A DNA stretch of 64,000 bases, taken from assembly GCF_963576545.1 (NCBI RefSeq), contig NC_083638.1, forward strand, positions 28,068,900 through 28,132,899, read 5' to 3'. The translations under genes and the position numbers were made by a program. How positions within the stretch are numbered: the stretch's first letter is position 1; each line of letters starts with the position of its first letter. A model generated the notes under the pieces. The model did no database searches. It was not told the origin of the DNA and saw nothing but the letters and a program-made list of their open reading frames with translations. Positions 1-12,884 of this stretch are shown here, one piece after another. Source of the stretch: Limanda limanda. Lineage: Eukaryota > Chordata > Actinopteri > Pleuronectiformes > Pleuronectidae.

Positions 1-2182
1 CCCTAAACCCTCATCCTTGTTCTTTGCTCTTGGCTGAGAGAAAACTTAGCGTTAATGCGGCAAAGGCGGGCATGTGCAGCAGGCGTGCATTTGTAATAAG
101 AAATTTGCCGGGAAAGACGACAAGCAGGGGGAATATTTCAAAGGCAGAAACAGGATGAAATGGAGGCTTTCCGACAGAGTTGTGTCTGTTCTGTCAACTG
201 CTGTGTGTGTATGTATTCATCAACATATAGAGTGGTCGGTCAAGCCTCTCAGCCGGCTGATCGCAGATTGCCTCTGCCGTGGTCAAGTATCAACACAGTT
301 AAGGGCCTTTGCAGCGTGTAGGCGCTGTAATTATGCAGTGCAAAAGGTGTGTTCACAAGCACCCTTGCTTGTTACACTACTTTTGCTATATTGAAGAAAC
401 ACTAGGTTTGATCACATAACAGTGTATACAAAATACCAGAGCACAGGTTTTTCCAGCTTCACATTAAATAAAAGAAACTCTGCACTGCAGGATCCTCTTG
501 TAACCTCCAGGTGTTAATGCAACATATTGAGATCAATACTTTTTATTCACTTCTCAGACAGAATGTATGAATATTTCTGCTGCGACTCAGAGCAAAGATT
601 TCTATACCTAAAACAGATAAATGAACATGAATAATTCATATTAAGGGTGTGTGGGTTACATCACAGCCACTGTCGATGGTAATCAGATGACACTGATAAG
701 ATAATTTGTATGGTTCCCAACAACACAAGGGCAAAGAGGAAAATCACACTTTTAGATGAGCCGGAACAATACGTAATATAATGAGCATGATGCATAAACC
801 CTTTGTTACAGTGCAGCTCCTTCCCTGGCATTAAGACATCTAGGATGGATAAGATAATTATCCCCCCGCTTTGTCGTGCTCTACATTAGCTGTGCAGAGT
901 GATTATAGGGACCGATTGAATTACAGGGCTGGTTTCTGAACCACTATAACAGAGTGAAGGCAATAAGTAATGCAGAGTCTGGGTGATGGACGGGAGTTAT
1001 GGGGGAGATGAAAGTAGGACACCACAGGACAATGTTTGACGTAGAAAATTCACATCACGGTGACTAATTTGAGACGACGTCTGGCATGTTCATCAAACCA
1101 ATTTATCTCAAATGTTTTTCTATTTTTCTGAATAAAGAAAAGGCAAAAAAGAGGTAGAAAGTCTAAGAGTAATGATTTCTTCTCTTTTTTTGCTCTACGT
1201 CTTGCTCATAAGTGTGAGGTTTCCAGACGACTCTCCTTTTCTCAGACTCAAGGTTCTGACCAAGAGAAGAATGACAAAATACAGCACCATAACTGTGATT
1301 AAAACCAAAAGCAGAGTAAGATGTTTTGCTTCCTAAACACAATTTCACACTTTTGTCAGCAGCCTGTTCGGAAGTCTGCTCATGGCTGAATCCTGAGGTG
1401 GCCCTGAGAGCTCAGCGCACTACGACTAAAGAAAAACAGATAGAACACGTCAATGAAGACAAAAAACGTAACTAATGAGACAAAACTCTTGCAGGATAAT
1501 AAAACGCACTCCAAATACAATACAGCCAAATATAGGAGCACTGCACTGGGGAAAAACACCACAGAAAAATTGAAAGAAGTTAAAACAGGGGCCATTTAAG
1601 ACTGAAGAATACCTGTGGGCCTGGTTGTTGCTCCATGGAGTTCCTTTCTCTATGACTCAGCATGATATAGGGTAGCTTGTACGCTATTCACTATTAGATA
1701 TGAGCAATAACATCTGCATTTTGAAATCATATTGACTGAAAGCAAACACACTGTCCAACACAATTTGGATTTTGTCTAAATTTGCAGTGCATTTCTGTAT
1801 GTCTGAGTTGTTTTTCTGTTTTTAGGGCATTTCAATGTGTTGCATTAATATTCTGAATATGTGTCTTATTTTCTCACGTTTTAAATGCTGCATGTATTTG
1901 TCACACGGGCAAGGTGTTTTCCCCCATTTGCTGATGTTTTTCCATTTGCATGTGTCGCCTGAAACTGCAGCATGCTGAGCGCACAGCGCCACCGCAGCGC
2001 TCAGGTAAATTGGGGTCAAATCATACCTGATGCTCTGCACTAAAACAATTAGGCAAAAATTCTTTGAACGTACAGCAAAAAATAAAATAAAAGGCATGTC
2101 TGCGCAGTAATGATGATCAAAGGGGACGTGACTTGTTTCAAGGACAGAATCTCTTTGGTCTATTTGTTTGCCTCTGTTGCAG
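1..2182. other. AT-rich unique DNA, no gene seen
   Basis: No convincing gene or repeat is visible. Open frames here are short, overlap on both strands and have no splice context. The longest, on the minus strand at 1822-2328, lies opposite the exon-like segment at 2183-2293. The sequence is complex and not tandemly repeated, so it is best read as intergenic or intronic DNA. Confidence 0.6.
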
Positions 2183-2293
2183 CTCCTGCCAGTAATCTCT
2201 GGAGAGTGGCTCTGTGTTTTCGGATTGATGTGGACCACGTACGGAGCCCGGAGAGCACTGCAGGCATGTGTCACTTCCCATTGGATGTTCCCG
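2183..2293 (+). other. Candidate 111-bp internal exon
   Basis: The segment is preceded by a pyrimidine-rich tract ending in the acceptor TTGCAG (2177-2182). It is followed by a strong donor, CCG then GTAAGT (gt at 2294-2295). Its length is 111 bp, a multiple of three, so skipping it would keep the frame. Two of three frames are open throughout: frame 0 begins LLPVISGEW, and the frame starting at the third base begins PASNLWRVAL. I recognise neither peptide. If it belonged with the segment at 5125-5217, only frame 0 would work, because the latter is open only in phase 0. It may be a chance arrangement of splice-like sites. Confidence 0.25.
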
Positions 2294-5124
2294 GTAAGTA
2301 CGATACATGTTTCAAAACAAATGGTCATGTGCCAAGTCTGACATCATATGTCTGACCCCGTTTTTAACTCAATGACTTTGGAAAAAATAAAATCAGGCTT
2401 TGGCTCGGGAGGAAGAAGACCATGTAGGGTATCAGGTTACAAATACAAAAGTTTGAGAGCAGAGATGTAAAGTGGCCTTCAACCCTTAGAGGATACACCT
2501 GAATACTTAATATGCAAATGGTGAGATTATGTGCTGGAAGCTTGAAGTGAAAGTGTTGAAGATAACATGCAGTATACATGCTCGTGAAAGATCTCTAATG
2601 AGGATCCTACACAATTAAAGGTTGACAACGTGCCATAAATAACACCTGGTGGTTTGCATTTTGCATAAACCAAACAAACAAAACAAATGGGGAAGGAATA
2701 CAATTGCATTAAGAATTCATAAGTTAAGAAATAATGGCACTGTTCTTTTTCTACTCTGTCAGAAAGAATAAAAAGTTGTGGAGGAGAAAAACAAACTTCC
2801 TCGCCTTCTTCTCTCCCACTGCAACTTCTGAGGCATGTTTTCCCCTCTCCCCGTGTCTGTGTAATTGCACTTCACCCTCAGATGCCTCTCAACATATTTG
2901 ATACATTGACAAATTCCCCCCTTCAGTGTTCTCATCATGGCAATTCCCTGGAAATGTACAAGAAAGAGGAGGAGGCAGGCGTAAAAGACAAGCAGAGAGT
3001 AGGCCCGGCCTCCCAGATGGGCTGTACCACATCGATTGACAGGTGAAATATATCTCATATCATATAAAACCAGCTCAGGGCCATGATGTCTCTTTAGGGA
3101 GAAAACTCCGGGTCTCCCGAAGGCTTGCGGAAAACAATTGACAAGATGCAGTGTCTGTACCGCAACTGAGGAGGCTAAAACAACCACAGCAGTGCTGCTG
3201 CATGTGTGCAGCGGCACAGGGAAAAGGTTGATTTCTTTGGTTTATGGGCAATTATAAGCAGCTTTAACATGATTTGTTTTATTCCAAGCCTCATCCACCA
3301 TCAGGGGAAATCTCTCCTGACAGCAAATTCCTCAGGCACACAGATGATGTGTGACAAAAGGCTTTGGAACAACACAGACAAGATTCTCTGGACAAAGACA
3401 ATGATGTTGAGCTCCTATTATTCAGATTTAGTAATAATGCTTCCATTTTTCAACAGTGGATCTTTCTGTCAGGGGTTATAAAATATTCCAAAAAGGAAAG
3501 AAAAAAACACTGAATTTATCACGAGATGTCCTGGTTGTGGGTATTTTCTCCAAACACCTTCTCTGCCATTTTTTCTTAGCAAAAAATAGGTTGTTGTTTT
3601 TTTATATAAAACAAGTACAGCTGCTGACAGTTGATCAGACATGTTCGGCAGTTTCATCGCATTATCTGAACAAAATCATGTGGGAATAAAAGGTCAAAGT
3701 GGAGGAAACACTCATCTGCTGTAATGAAAAGAAAAGTGTTGAGCCAGTCCCGTCATCATTTACTGTGAATTAAACTGGCAATTTGTTTGATTTTCACATT
3801 GCAACTTCTTCTCAGGGTAGCTTCCATTCAACTCACCACTTCGCATTAATTCGTAAGTATAACATTATTGACTAGAATGACCCCCAGAGCTATGAAAATG
3901 AACCAAGAAGAGCCTTTTTGTCCCTGCGTTTTGTCTCTTAGGTAACAGGTTTTTTGGTGAATGCTGTAATCTGAAAAGACAACCTGCAGACAAATTGAGT
4001 CTTCCTAGTTAATTTGCTGATAAAAAAGTTTATTTAAAGTTAATATTTTCTTGAAAAGTTGCTGAAGTTGAATATCAGTCGAAGATAGTGAAGATTGAGA
4101 TACAACCTCGTCCATCATGCAGTATCAGTATCTGTGAAGGAAGTTCAAACTTGATTTTTATTGATGTCTGTGATGATTCTTCATTGTGATCTTAGTTATC
4201 CAATAAGAGTTGAATCGGGGGGGAATTGAACTCGGTTACTTAGAGATGTTTCCTCTCTCATCCAAGAGGCTTCTTCAGTTCTTGATTTGAACCAGGATCA
4301 GATTGCTATTGTTCCCTTGTTGGATTACTGTATAAGCACGGTAGCTATTTTGATCACATCGTAACTAGATTCAGTCTCTTTGTTTTAAAATGCAATGAAC
4401 TGTAAATGAATCAAGGTTGCATTTTGGGACCTCTGTTTTAGGCATTTGATACAGACCTCAGGATTCCGAGTCTTTGCCCATTTAGTGCTAGCCCACTGAC
4501 ATTAATGCCAATCAGTATTCACAAGACAAGTGTTGCTGTCGTAGCGATCACGAAAATTTGCTGAGATACAAGAAACTCTCAAGACCCATTAAAGTGTGAC
4601 ATTCTCCAAAGAATCAATATTATGACAGATTGATAAATGAACAAATTATCCCACTTCATCAGCACCGGACTGTTGTCATAGTTAACCATTTAAAATCAAA
4701 ACATATCTATTTAATTCTGCTAGCTGTCCGTGGCATCAAAGTCAAAGGGATATTGTAATTGCATGCTGATGTAGGCCAATATTAATCATAATTTTTATTG
4801 TCAGGCTCAGCAGTGAAGTGGGCAGTGTGGCCCTGTTTGGTCCAAGACGGAGTATGCAGAGGAGAAAAGACCAATTTCCTGGTCGTGAATGGAAAGTTCT
4901 GTAAAGCAGTTTGGAGTGATTTGTCATCAATCACCACATCGTCCTCCTGAGCCTAGAGTTGGGGGAAGGGGGGTGAGAGAGCGAGCAAGACGGAGAAACA
5001 GAGTGAGAGAGAGGGTCGGACCACTCTATTACCTGAGAGCACTTCACTTTGAATAATGATGTATGACAGAAAAGCATTCAAGAGTTTCTTAAAAAATGTT
5101 GCCCACATGGATCTACGTCTTCAG
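2294..5124. other. Noncoding DNA with a GA-rich tract
   Basis: No gene is visible. Around 4240-4285 a short stretch (CATCCAAGAGGCTTCTTCAG) resembles a fragment seen in many fish interspersed repeats. A purine-rich tract of GAGA units runs at about 4970-5022, just upstream of the next exon-like segment. The rest is unique AT-rich sequence. Confidence 0.5.
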
Positions 5125-5217
5125 TCATGTGAGAACACACATTTAACATTTAAGATATCCCTGGGCGAGAACCGGAAGAGATCCCATGACAGTACCACAT
5201 CCGGTTCATCAACACCG
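5125..5217 (+). other. Candidate 93-bp internal exon
   Basis: The segment is bounded by an acceptor (CGTCTTCAG ending at 5124) and a donor (CCG then GTAAGG, gt at 5218-5219). It is 93 bp long, again a multiple of three. Only phase 0 is open, giving 31 residues that start SCENTHLTFK and end DSTTSGSSTP. The Ser/Thr-rich end and the ENRKRSHD stretch look like a disordered coding segment. The acceptor has only a modest pyrimidine tract. I do not recognise the protein. Confidence 0.2.
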
Positions 5218-8200
5218 GTAAGGATTATCAGTATTTTTCAAGCATCTCGCCTGTATATCACTTTAACAAAATCTAAAACATATTTTCAGTCTGAAAGTGA
5301 TTTGAGATTACGGTCACGTCGACTCCCCCCACATCATTTCTTTTGACTCACTTGATAACACCAAAATGTGTCGTATTTATGATGCAACGTCAAGCAAATC
5401 TGCTCATTTGTCTATCTCAGAGAAATCTCCACAGTACAAGCTTTGACATGTTTGTCATCAATATTTTATCAGTAAGCCCAAAGATTTTTTGGGGGTGTCT
5501 GAACTTCTGAACACTGTTTTTTTTATTTTTTAAACCACCCAAGGTCAATCATAGAGTTGTATCAAGGACCTTTTTCATCAGCAGACCATTGAAATAAACT
5601 GACAACTATGGCTGAATATTTTAGTCTGTAAAAAAAGACTACAGGCCCTTTTATTAGCAGACATTTTGACTTGTCACCTTTGGAAAGCACATGTGTAACT
5701 AATAAAAAGAATGATGGCTGAATTCCTTTCAAGGTCCTGCCAAGTTTTATTCTGATTCATTGTCCCACAGTCACTTCTTGCTGGACACTGAGGTTTTGTT
5801 GATTTGACACATTTGCTTTTATCACGTTGAATTGCTGATATATCCACTGTGGTAAAGGTGTTTTCTGTATTTAGGTTCAGTGTGGGACAGTGTTACCTCT
5901 GACCAGCATTGCACTTATATAACGACTGCTCAGTGGGCTTGAAGTGTGTTGTGAGTCTCTCTGTTCTTCAGTTAAGCAAAATAACTGTGTAACAACATCA
6001 CTGGGGTTCTGCATCTGCAGGTCTTTTAATTAATGATTGAAATGCACACACTGTATATTTCAGGAGCGAGAACCTTCTTAACGTAGTAACAAAAGTAGTT
6101 CTCGCTTTTCCTGTGGAACTAAATTAAATCTGGTCATTTCTTCACTGATAATGTGATATTTATAATGCCTATATTAATGGATATTTCTGTTTCTTTCGCT
6201 CCTTTCTGTGTTATAAGTATTTCAATATAAATGTTCCCCTCCAATACATATGACAACATATCACATCAATCCCACTTTTACGTCACTGTAAGCTTTGGTC
6301 AGCATTGCCCTTAATACGAGTGTTGAACTGCTGCATCTAGCATGCATAAATTAACATTATTTAAGATGAAATATGCAGCATAAAAATTGCTGCCTACTCC
6401 AATATGTTCTCTTCTCCATGATTCTTGCCTTAAATGTTAAAGATTGTATTCCATAAGTTGTTGATAAAGCGTTTCTAACATGGAAGACATTCAGCATGCT
6501 AATGAGATTTAAATATTCACCCACTGACCTTCTGGCATAAACCAACGCTGGTTCTAGGGCTTCCATGATGTGCAGTCACTGTAATTCAAGGTCTGGCAGA
6601 GAGCTTCATGTCACTGCAATTATCATTTAGCACTTACATTAATATTTTTTTAATCATTCATTGTACACTTGGTCAGTGTACACTTTGACCGGTCATTTCC
6701 ACTCAGCGTACCACTAATGCTTCATGTTTCGTAATTGCAGAAAAGTCTAAGAATAGTTGAAATACAGACACTGCCCAGATAAAGCCCAGTAAAATCCAGC
6801 TAGTACATAGTAACCTAATTAGCCAGGCATGCTAAAGATTGCATTTTGCACGAGTGCATAAGTATTATGTTCAATTCATTCCTTCTACTTCTTCTCCTGA
6901 GGTGTGGTCATTGCAAAACAAACAACTACCACCTCCAACAATGCCTTTACAAGCAGAGAACAGCTCATCAAACAGTTCAGGTCAGTAAGAGATTTGTGCA
7001 TTTTTACAAGGGGGGGGGGGGCGTGATCATGGTTGACTAACATTACCCCTTGGATTTGTTTTAACCATATAAATTCTGAATAATTTACCAATGTAAAAAG
7101 TGAGCATAGCCTTAAATTGCTGTGTATTAAGATTTTTAGATGTTTGTTCATTCTAAACGGTTCTCATTCATGCCCCTCCCCCCATAAATCACCTAGCAGT
7201 TCCATTGCTTCAACATGTGGAAAAAACCCAAACTTGGTCTATCCAATCACAGTAGCTCAGCAGGAGAGGTCAGTGAACAACCCAACCACTTTCTCATATC
7301 TATGCGATGTAGGTGATAATTAATTGTTTTGAAGAGCAGAATAGCAAAGAACCGCATGACATTGGTTCTGATCTGGACAGAATGGATGTGTGTAGTGAAA
7401 CTGAATCCAGAAATATATAATCCACATTCTACTCAAAGGCGTAGATCACACCCATGTATTCATGTACCCGAACAATAAAGGTGAAATCATTGACATTAGA
7501 CAACTGTCAGAATGTTGGTAGCTTTGCTGAGTGTTGGCATGAGATGTGGTGCAATTTATTTAACCTGGAGCATAACTGACTGGCATAAAGGACATTGAGA
7601 TCCAGCAATGGAAAGAATGCCAAATGTCTCACTTGAATGCTGTTTGGGGAGATGGCACAATTCAGTCAAAACTGGAAGGCACATCCTGTACTGTAACCAA
7701 AATATGCTGGAAACTGAAGGAGAAGTGTCAACTTTTGTTATTGTTGCTGTGCACATGCTTATCTTCTGAATACTGCTGTCAGTTCAGATTAATATAGCAT
7801 ATGGACCACATCCAAGAATACACATACTGTACGAACAGCAATTAAGAACTCTGTATGTATTGTGAGGCTGCAGAGGAAATGTGGCTTTTGAAAACAGCAG
7901 GAATATTTTACCAACAAGCCCTCTGGGGCTTCTCCTTCAACCACGCTTGCATTTTTTTTTTTTGTAGCCAAGCAATATATTGTTAAGGTAACTTCACTAA
8001 AGTAAACTCAAGTTAATGGAGTCATATTAACTTGTAGCTTCAGGGGCGCAGCAAATAACAGAAAAATAATTTGATTCTGAATTTAAAAGAATAAAATTCT
8101 GAATAAAAAACTGAACCAAATGCATCTCAAAGAAAACCACATTTGATCAAAAATAGTGACTTTATAATTATATTATGATTGCAATGGTTAAAAATACAAA

Positions 8201-9169
8201 AAAAAAATCATAATCCAAATCTGAATATTTTTAAAGACACATTGTCACTGGGACCACACATTTTGTACCTTGGGTCAAGGAGAGGGTAAGAAGAAAATGA
8301 AATCCCTTTGGCAGAACTCTAATTAATCACTCTGCTTCAGGAACATGATTTTGGAAATTGTACCTGTTTACTTGCTGAGCTACATTTTAATCTGATTCGA
8401 TTTCTTGTTTTCTGAAGCTGATGATAAAAGCACAAGAAGTTCATTCTCTTAAAATAAAAAAATAAAATAATATTTTTTTATTAGAATTTGTACAAAATTA
8501 ATCAAATATTTTCTGCCTCATACTAAAACCAAAAAGCATTTTAAGTCAATAAAGCAACAAGTATATTTACCTGTGGGGAAAAAAGATATGACCTTTGTTA
8601 TTCAAGAACAATCCAAAAAGCTAAAACTCAGCACTCAAAGTCATTTGAAATTCATTTTGAAATTTCCTATAATGATTTTTATATTTTTTAATGTGTGCCC
8701 CAAAAAAATAATTACTTTTTGCTTGCATGTAATAATTGCAGAGCTTCAGTAGTTTCTGGCCTGCAAGACAGTTTGATCTAGCCCACAAGAAATTCAAAAA
8801 AAGCAACTCAGATATAGAAACTTGACAACCATATTTTTGTGATATAAATAATAGAAACGAGTCACTAACATGTCCCATCAGGTTGTATGCCTGTCAGGTC
8901 ACATCCAGGGAGAAGGAAACACACGTGGCAGTTATTTGTCATCATTGACAAACATCATGACGACGGTCAAGAAAAGACAGATAGATGCATAATGTTGCTC
9001 TTTCCAAGAAAAATGGATAGAGTCACTACAAGCCAGAGTGTAGCTAAACTGAAAGAGTTACAGAGACAAACGTGCTTGGATGAAGTAGAAATTCCACTTT
9101 TCCAACATCTGGCCCACATGCCACATGATATGATGGCACTTGGGCTTAATATTGTTTCAATGTATTATG
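5218..9169. other. AT-rich noncoding DNA
   Basis: No gene is supported. A G homopolymer sits at 7010-7021 and several A or T runs are present, for example near 7950-7963 and 8200-8208. A 106-codon plus-strand frame at 8887-9207 runs into the repeat that begins near 9170. I do not recognise its product and do not call it a gene. Confidence 0.5.
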
Positions 9170-9835
9170 ATCAGATATTTCACGACAACCTTGAAAAGAA
9201 ACGCTAGCATGCTAACACTAACATGCTAATGTTACATAATTATTGAATGATAATCCCGTAATTTCCCAAATGTCGCATTCCTCCCTCTTTGTAAATATAC
9301 AATGCATTTGTTTTAAGATGTGTATAGCAGAGAGGTTACTGAACTTAACTGCTCTACTAATAGCAATGCTTTCGATTTATACGTGTAATAATGCTGAGCA
9401 TCCAAACCTTTCAATTTTCATTGGATGAACGGCAAATGTCATTGTGCGGTATCATTATTGCCAATTTACTGAGTAAAAGCAGAAAAACATGTCCTGAGCA
9501 CTTACATGATAATTTGAATGCCCTGCATTATAATAGATGTTATTAGGATATTATAGGTTTTGCCACATTAGTAACCGCAAGCAATAGCATTGGTTTATTT
9601 AAGATCTCAACAGTTTTCTTACAATGACATCCCTGGCGAAACTTTTTGTTGCATCTATTTAAATCGACAACTAATGTTGAGGTGTCGGTTTCCCGAGACA
9701 GCTACTGATGACGTAACAGCTTCTGGAAGTGCTGTCCCATTTCATAGAGGAAGGTTTCAACCACTACCCTAGGAACGTAGTCACAAGGGGTAGGGGTAAA
9801 ATGGAACTGGGACTAAGTATGCCCTGCGAAGAATG
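9170..9835 (+). repeat. Interspersed DNA-transposon-like repeat, copy 1
   Basis: This stretch aligns by eye, same orientation, with 54585-55385. Shared landmarks are TTACTGAACTTAACTGCTC, GGTTTATTTAAGATCTCAA (copy 2: GTTTATTTAAGATCTCAAA), CAATGACATCCC, ACTACTGATGACGT-type sequence and GCTGTCCCA. The right end (about 9735-9835) contains GGGTAGGGGTAAAATGGAAC, which reads on the other strand as a pyrimidine-rich end of the type seen in fish hAT-like elements. Neither copy has a transposase frame, so it is probably non-autonomous. The superfamily is uncertain. Confidence 0.6.
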
Positions 9836-11146
9836 TTCTAAAAACTAATCGGTCCTCGTTAGGATGAAGGTTCCCCACCTCTGCTGTAGATCTTAGTCAT
9901 GGATCCAGAAACAGTGCTGCACCGGCTCTTACCAAAAAGCAATTTAGTGAAGTGGATATCATGGTAGATGGCTCATCATTATTCCCATGCTATATTACAC
10001 TAAGGCCCCTAAACTCCCAGTGCCTATCCCCAGGGACCAGTCCTAATACCTCCTCTTCCACAGTCCCCTGACCACAATAATAATGGGTTGCATTTTACTG
10101 CACATCATTCTCCAGGCTGCAGCTCCATTCAGAATGGCTTTCAGGGCTACTTCCTGACTTCACAAGCATTCAAAAATACAGACAACCTTTCATTTATCCG
10201 TCACAAAACATTTTTGGACAATTGCAAAGAAGATTAGGTACAAAACACAGTTTTTTATACAAAAATGTCTCTCGCTTGGGCTTGAAATGTTATCTGTCTC
10301 TGTTTGTTACTCTACATCTGCCTCTGTCTTTTTTATACCCTTCTTTAGACAGTCATAAGAATGTTTTGTAATTGTAGATAAACAGCATTTATGTTCTTAA
10401 TTGTCCCCAAATAACCCTTCAGCCCATCTCAGGTTATTTAGCCTCTTTATTGGAGTAGCGTGAGAACAGTACTCAACATTTTCATCTCCCTAGTAATCCT
10501 TTATACTGCATTGATAATGATACCACACCTTGGAAAATGAACTTTTATTCATACCAGCAATTAAGATCTTGTGCAGTTTGTCTAGGCCACCAGGGAGTGA
10601 AACAACCTGAGGAATCACTCTGCTAATGATGGCCTGTCAACGAGGCAGCTGTCTGGAATAAATTGTCAACATCCCCTCATAAACAGTTATTCCCCCAACA
10701 GCACACATACACACACACACACGCACATGCACGCTCACATAGTTAAACTTTGTTGTGTTGCTTTGTACGCAAGTTAATTTTCAAGAAGGGGGAAGGATGA
10801 GGCTCAGTCAAACTGTATTGGCCCCTAATGATTTAATTTTACTGCAATACCAATATGGACTCCTGACACACAGTATTTATTAAGTCACCGTTCGCTGAGC
10901 CCCTCCACTCACGCTGCTATGGTTTAAGCTTTCTGTTCTGGTTTATGCATATGCAGTTTACAGTGATCACAAGAGATTAACCTGCATTAACTACTGAGAC
11001 GTGTCGGAGAGTAAACAGAGAAGTAAACACTTGTAGGTTTCTCATTTCCAGCCCATGACCATCGATTTTGTTGGCTGGAATGATGAGTGCTAATAGATTT
11101 TTACCAGCCGTAGTTAGCAAGTTGCTCCTGCTTTAGACTGAATTGG
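9836..11146. other. Noncoding DNA with a short CA repeat
   Basis: No gene is visible. A short impure (CA)n tract lies at 10701-10740. The block at about 10555-10680 is complex and unique and could be conserved noncoding sequence, but nothing in it can be proved from one sequence. Confidence 0.5.
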
Positions 11147-11418
11147 TTAAAGGTTCAGTGTATAGCATTTAGTGACATCTAGTGGTGTCATTGCATGTTG
11201 CAGCTGAATACCCCTCAACTCACCCTGCCCTTAAAAAAATGTAACTATAACATATAAAGTGTTCAAATATAAAGATTGTGAAAATTCTCAGTTAAAGAAA
11301 AAAAAGAAAAAGTACAATTTAAATGAAACACATTAGTGAAAACATCACTAGGATTATTTAATAATCACTTGCTGCCAATAGATCCCTTTCACCTTAATCT
11401 TACACACTGAACCTTTAT
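11147..11418. mobile_element. TTAA-type MITE (piggyBac-like termini)
   Basis: The left end reads TTAAAGGTTCAGTGTATAG. The right end, on the opposite strand, reads ATAAAGGTTCAGTGTGTAAG, giving an imperfect terminal inverted repeat of about 19 bp around a 272-bp element with no coding capacity. The left flank is the intact target TTAA and the right one is TTAT, probably a point mutation. The inner landmarks TTTAGTGACATCTAGTGGTG and CTGCCAATAGATC match a family that I recall as abundant in spiny-rayed fish. TTAA targets are typical of piggyBac-like elements. Confidence 0.8.
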
Positions 11419-11639
11419 GATCTCCATCTCCAGCTGACTTTTCAATGTTTACTGTTGACTCATTATAAGAGCAATGCCATGATGGCGACACATGTTAAAA
11501 GACGTGAGGCTAAAGATTCATGTCCCAAGCAAGAAGTCAGCATCCTTGCAAGCTCATAATCCACAGGCAAGCCATAAATAAAGGAGCAGATTCATGTATT
11601 GCTTATGTTTTGCATTGGAATGCAACTGAGTTGGAGAGA

Positions 11640-12525
11640 TGTTCCAAGAAACCCACTTTGGAGGGTCATATTTATTCGTTTTTGCAGTTTCTGTTAAGGG
11701 CTGAACGAACGAGCATGAATATACACAAAGAAAGGCAGTTGTGCAACTTTATCTATTCAATGCACAATATTCACATTAATATCAATTCATATTTAAAGCA
11801 TCTGTTCAGTGCACAATATTGAGCTTCTCAGTTCAACATGTTCTGCAGAGGAGCTGTTACTGCAGCACAATGATTTTACTTAGGCTTTGCCTTGAATATT
11901 AGCATAAATATGACTATTTCCTTCTATGATAGTCGTCCCTTGTACTCAAATAATTACAAGTACTATACTGTATGAAGCCATGCATCTTCCGCTCCTGCAA
12001 ATATTTCACACAAAGAAATCCTTTTTAAACAAAATAATGAATTCCGTCAAGAGTAACGCTTGAGTGCTTTTATTTTGAAACGCATAAAGAAAGTGGTTTT
12101 AACATTTCAACAGATAAACATTACAACTTAGGTAAAAGATCATTTTCTCTGTTTATTATTCTGTGAAACACAATGTTAATTTGTCTATGACACAAACGTA
12201 TTTACAATATTTCCCGAACCCGTTTCAAAGTAAAAGCACTCCTGCGTTTCACTTTCTGAATCCATTCATTTGTTTTAATAGGGCTTTTTTTTGTTATCGA
12301 CAGACCGGAAGATGTGCGTCTTTATACTATAGTTTCCTGGTGTTTAGTTTAGTACATAAACCGACTTGTTTTGAAGGCAATGTGGTAGATAAACCAGCAG
12401 CACCGCAGCCAGTAGCGGACACTCTGCCGTGTGAACAACAGACAACAGACACACAGCTGATCTGCAGCACAACCGCAGCCTGTGAGTCCAGAGTGTACGG
12501 GGATCGACAGTGAAGACTTCAGAAA
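11640..12525 (+). mobile_element. hAT-like non-autonomous repeat, copy A
   Basis: This stretch is inverted relative to 26690-27470. Matching landmarks include CAGTGCACAATATTGAGCTTCTCAG against the reverse complement at about 27280-27306, and TTTTGAAGGCAATGT at about 12370 against 26810-26825. An open frame here (KPTCFEGNVVDKPAA at its core) is closely matched in copy B. I read this as shared repeat DNA rather than a functional protein. A sequence around GAGTGCTTTTATTTTGAAAC also recurs within the element as a diverged internal duplication. It lacks the part corresponding to 26400-26690, so it is truncated on its right. Confidence 0.7.
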
Positions 12526-12798
12526 TCTATGACCCCACGAAATAAAGTAGTTCAGCTAATGACATGTCCTATGCCTCTGGATATAGCAGTAAGCTGGACA
12601 TACTAATGTTTGTGGTTCTCATTAGAGCAAACAAACACAACGTTAAATCAATTTCTCACACTAAGTCTTAGACTTCTGGCTTTGTAAGTTTTAAACAAGA
12701 CACCACCTTCTTAAGCCCATGCTTTTATGGTATGTGTAAGAATCCAAATCTCTTCTGGCCTGCAGTGTTATCGGGTTAGAAAACATGGTTTCTCTGCA
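12526..12798. other. Unique spacer
   Basis: Nothing is recognised between the end of the hAT-like copy and the (TA)n hairpin. Confidence 0.5.
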
Positions 12799-12804
12799 AT
12801 TTAC

Positions 12805-12875
<71 letters not shown>

Positions 12876-12884
12876 GCAGTAAAT
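12799..12884. repeat. (TA)n microsatellite with inverted flanks
   Basis: A nearly pure TA run occupies about 12808-12875, with one G interruption (TATGTATA). The left flank ATTTACTAC and right flank GCAGTAAAT are near-perfect inverted complements, so the whole 86-bp block can fold into one long hairpin or cruciform. Confidence 0.95.

Noticed and set aside
1822..2328. 168-codon minus-strand frame
   Set aside because: No start context, splice sites or recognisable domain. It overlaps the exon-like plus segment and its composition looks random.
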